This document shows, piece by piece, positions 62,401-64,000 of a stretch of 64,000 bases of DNA. The DNA is from Liolophura sinensis (lineage: Eukaryota > Mollusca > Polyplacophora > Chitonida > Chitonidae). Both the position numbers and the translations under genes were made by a program. How positions within the stretch are numbered: the stretch's first letter is position 1; every line of letters starts with the position of its first letter. The notes below the pieces were generated by a model. It searched no databases. It had not been told where the DNA came from and worked only from the letters and a program-made list of their open reading frames with translations. Location: the NCBI RefSeq assembly GCF_032854445.1, contig NC_088305.1:1059001-1123000 (forward strand), in the 5' to 3' direction.

Positions 62401-63532
62401 ATCGAAGATAAGGCTGAACACCCATAGCAAGTGTTGCTTTGAAATTCAAAAATTTTGCCTAATTTTACTTGTTGCTGTTTTACACCCCTGTCTGATATTA
62501 TTCTGTATAAATACCGTCATTTAAACATTTGACAAGTGACACACTTTGCAGCTGTTTTGCGATTGGTCTCAAACTTTGCAAAAGTAGGCCCTGTTATTGT
62601 CTTTTTTTCCTTTTTAATTTTAATTTCTTTTCTTTACAATAAGAGTAAAATGCTGCATGAATATTGCTTCATTTACCACGCATTCGTTTCCGTCCATGTA
62701 TGGCGTTTATGATTTATATTGTTTTTGCCACCAGGGGGATTCATTAATGACAGAATGTACGTATGATTCAAGGAACAGAACCAACATCACAGTGGTAAGA
62801 CTCTTGTTTTCTGTCAGCGTATAAATCAGGAGGAAGTTAGCGTGCTAGCGCGGAGAAATGGGCAAGGAAACTCACACCAATGCGGTCGCTTTGAGTTCGA
62901 GTCCAACTCAGGCTTTCGTCCTCTCTGCTCGTACGTTGGAAGATTTTCTAGCAACCTGCGGATGATCGTGGATTTCCCTCGGGCTCTGCCCGGTTTCCTC
63001 TCAAAATAATGCTGGCCGCCGTCGTACGATTGAAACATTGTTTTACGTACGGCGTAAAACACCAATCAGATTTTACCTTCAATCTGACCAAAATACTGAC
63101 TATCGACCGTTTAGCGATGTGTCGCCCCCGATATTCATGACTCCATTTTCACCGTTTCCGAAGTTTTACCTTTGCAAAGTCTAGCGTACATGTGATGTGA
63201 CAGAAAGGTTGTTGAGATCGACTATTAACCCCATGAAACAAAGGAACAGTATGGAATGGCCTATGTTAGTATTGTGAATTATAATGGTTATGGAGACTTC
63301 TCTTGGACTGGCCTCCTCGAGTCAGTTGTGATAATGGGCTCTATACATTGCAGATCTGGCATTAATGAGAAATGCGTATTTGTTGGCAATTCCAGGGCGG
63401 TATGTCCATGAGAGATGAGATGTGCATGAGTTACATCCTGTATTACCCCAAAGTACCTCTGACGTTTTGCACCAGCAGCCCGAAAGTCACTGACGTCATC
63501 AAAGTTAGCGAGGTATCCTCGGTCTACTGGGG
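47050..63532 (+). CDS. MOXD1-like: DOMON and copper type II monooxygenase (DBH/MOXD1-like), 3' end beyond window
   Basis: By family this is a secretory-pathway copper- and ascorbate-dependent hydroxylase; its substrate is unknown. Exons: 47050-47340, 49470-49616, 50604-50813, 51405-51488, 52403-52582, 54764-54866, 57783-57949, 61434-61622, 62735-62794, 63396-63532. They join in phase to 522 codons plus 2 bases; the family has about 610 residues, so one or more exons are missing. A signal peptide (1-19) precedes a DOMON domain (about 30-150) and two copper monooxygenase domains (about 205-515). The CuH ligands H258, H259 and H330 are present, as is the CuM Met486 in EMC. The CuM HxH motif, however, reads H411-S-Y413, so one copper ligand is replaced. 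YWC (226-228) and HHIIK (240-244) match the family. DBH versus MOXD1 is not resolved. Confidence 0.92.
47565..47740 (+). mobile_element. SINE family 2 fragment, DBH-like intron 1
   Basis: It contains CTTGCTTGCCGCTCAGCTCT, GGTGCCAGTATAATGTGACT and GTTGGGATGTTATGTCTGGC. Related family 2 tail-like sequence follows at about 47930-48060. Confidence 0.68.
48430..48545 (+). mobile_element. SINE-like fragment, DBH-like intron 1
   Basis: GAGTTCAATCCCGACCTCGG and following sequence resemble the stretch at 9130-9230 (GAGTTCAATCCCAGTCGTGG). This suggests a third, degenerate SINE type with a B box. Confidence 0.5.
48560..49465. other. DBH-like intron 1, remainder
   Basis: No exon or clear element is recognised. 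Confidence 0.5.
49650..49915 (+). mobile_element. SINE family 1, DBH-like intron 2
   Basis: The head remnant GCATGCTAGCGCAATCACAA, B-box-like GAGTTCAATTAC and body are present. The tail reads AATAAGTGAAATATTCTTGA, then GTACGGAATAAAACACTAAT. Confidence 0.85.
50815..51404. other. DBH-like intron 3
   Basis: No element is recognised. The acceptor used for the next exon is ACATATAAG at 51404. A later AG (51409) would break the frame. Confidence 0.5.
51489..52402. other. DBH-like intron 4
   Basis: No exon or array. A dispersed fragment (GTGAAGGTAAAAAGAGTTCT and flank, 51940-52030) resembles sequence at 58085-58150 in intron 7. Confidence 0.5.
52981..54297. repeat. 31-bp tandem array, about 43 copies, DBH-like intron 5
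   Basis: The unit is TTGGTGGTTTATTTCAGGTA then CCTGCCAAAAG. Each unit places an acceptor-like TTTATTTCAG (or TTTATATCAG) directly before a donor-like GTACCT. Several units are 28 bp through loss of GGT. Multi-unit blocks recur. The long frames in all three phases are artefacts of the array. Confidence 0.96.
54687..54786 (+). repeat. 53-bp tandem duplication of the exon 6 splice acceptor, DBH-like gene
   Basis: CATCTTTTGTCTCATTACAC, CCAG and the first 24 bases of exon 6 occur twice, at offset 53. The first acceptor (54710) would read GCG TTT GTC TTC CCT TTG AAT GCT and then TAA. The second (54763) continues into the full exon and is used in the model. Confidence 0.92.
54867..55780. other. DBH-like intron 6, first part
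   Basis: No gene. A stretch at 55505-55560 (CATGAAGCAGAGCGCCAGA) recurs near 62000 in intron 8, so it is a dispersed repeat of unknown type. Confidence 0.5.
55785..56698. repeat. 34-bp array grading into about 51-bp units, DBH-like intron 6
   Basis: The first part (55785-56175) is homogeneous: AACAAGGCTCAACATGATGG then CATGGAAAGCTTCC. The second part inserts AACTAGTGAGCGTGGGGACC, making longer, more diverged units. It also holds GT and poly-G runs at about 56430-56480 and 56675-56698. Confidence 0.93.
56850..56916. repeat. 30-bp direct duplication
   Basis: CTGTTGTCTGAGTGATGGTG plus GAGTGCATT occurs twice in tandem. Confidence 0.88.
57218..57525. repeat. 49-bp minisatellite, about 6 copies, DBH-like intron 6
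   Basis: The unit is CCAGGTGTCCCGATACTGCG, GATATACACGTGATAGCTGG, TGTCTTCTG, ending 260 bp before exon 7. It creates artefact frames on the minus strand. Confidence 0.93.
57950..59040. other. DBH-like intron 7, first part
   Basis: No exon is recognised. Sequence near 58085-58150 resembles 51940-52030, a dispersed repeat. Confidence 0.45.
59045..60835. repeat. 41-bp satellite array, about 43 copies, DBH-like intron 7
   Basis: The unit is TAGTGGCAGCTTTCGGAAGA, GACTTCTCCCATCATCAGAT, G. Divergence is low. A distinctive block (short GCTTTTGGAAGACTTCTCCC unit followed by CATCCGGTG and an AGCCTTCTCC unit) occurs at 60031 and again at 60521, revealing a higher-order repeat of about 490 bp. Confidence 0.96.
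60840..61433. other. DBH-like intron 7, last part
   Basis: No exon or element is recognised. Confidence 0.5.
61623..62734. other. DBH-like intron 8
   Basis: No exon is recognised. It contains the dispersed stretch ATGAAGCAGAGCGCCAGATG near 62000, related to 55515. Confidence 0.5.
62825..63080 (+). mobile_element. SINE family 1, DBH-like intron 9
   Basis: It shows GTTAGCGTGCTAGCGCGGAG, B-box-like GAGTTCGAGTCC, CGGGCTCTGCCCGGTTTCCT and GTACGGCGTAAAACACCAAT. The A-rich end is lost. Confidence 0.86.
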
Positions 63533-64000
63533 GTAAATCTCTCCTCTCGATTGGTTTATTTATTTACTTATTTATTTATTTATTCATTTTATTTTTTTAT
63601 TTATTTATTTTATTTGTTTATTTAAACTTCTTTATGATGGCGCTTTCGAATTTTTCAGCGTCTTCGAGTTTGCTTACTTGAAACAACATCACAAAGATAA
63701 AACAATATGCTTTCAAACGTCATGTGTGATACTTTATGTCGATGTGTAGATACTTCTGTTCTGGGGCAGTTTTTTTCTTTCAATTCTTCATTAGGTTGCT
63801 TCTAGTTTTATTTTTCAACGGATACATGTGGCATACCATGTGCAAGTACAGCAAAAAAAACACTCCCCAGCTTTCTTCCTATGCTATTAAATTGACTTTA
63901 AACTGCTGACTTCCTAAGGTCCCAGTCCGTCAGCCCGAGAGTTAAGTATCCCTGCTGCGGTCACGTCTATAGTTATAGTTGTCACAACAACGTTGGCGGG
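63533..64000. other. DBH-like intron 10, incomplete
   Basis: A TTTA-rich simple repeat lies at 63550-63630. No further exon is recognised before the window ends. Confidence 0.5.

Overview
The window is eukaryotic nuclear DNA, most likely from a mollusc or another lophotrochozoan. The signs are spliced genes with GT/AG introns, two families of tRNA-derived SINEs, decayed LINEs, and very many minisatellites. The taxon is my inference. The sequence shows only an intron-rich, repeat-rich metazoan genome.

Three protein-coding genes can be assembled exon by exon with consistent reading phase. (1) A complete lambda-crystallin / L-gulonate 3-dehydrogenase homologue (CRYL1) runs on the minus strand from 36747 to 28943 in six exons (322 aa). 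A second, near-identical copy of its last coding exon lies downstream at 27646-27869. (2) A complete TMEM106-family lysosomal membrane protein gene runs on the plus strand from 38531 to 42369 in six exons (264 aa), head to head with CRYL1. (3) The 5' part of a DOMON plus copper type II monooxygenase gene (DBH/MOXD1-like) runs on the plus strand from 47050 to 63532. Ten exons (522 codons plus 2 bases) are in the window and the 3' end lies beyond it. In this protein the usual HxH copper motif reads His-Ser-Tyr.

Layout: 1-27 kb has no recognisable host gene. It holds SINEs, two decayed non-LTR retrotransposons (2.5-5.1 kb and 17.3-18.3 kb) and seven large or medium tandem arrays with units of 43, 48, 54, 29, 33, 50 and 23 bp. 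27-37 kb is CRYL1, with 40-bp and 21-bp arrays in its introns and a segmental duplication covering its last exon. 38-44.6 kb is TMEM106. 44.8-46 kb holds a TA-flanked MITE-like element, a truncated second copy, and a 30-bp minisatellite. 47-64 kb is the monooxygenase gene, whose introns carry 31-, 34/51-, 49- and 41-bp arrays.

The three genes show no sign of acting in one pathway. CRYL1 is a cytosolic uronate-cycle dehydrogenase, TMEM106 an endolysosomal membrane protein, and the DBH-like protein a secretory-pathway monooxygenase. The most unusual features are the way tandem repeats and duplications touch gene parts: a duplicated last exon, a duplicated splice acceptor leading to an immediate stop, an intronic array whose every unit has a back-to-back acceptor/donor motif, and an array of iterated Pol III A-box sequence growing from a SINE head.
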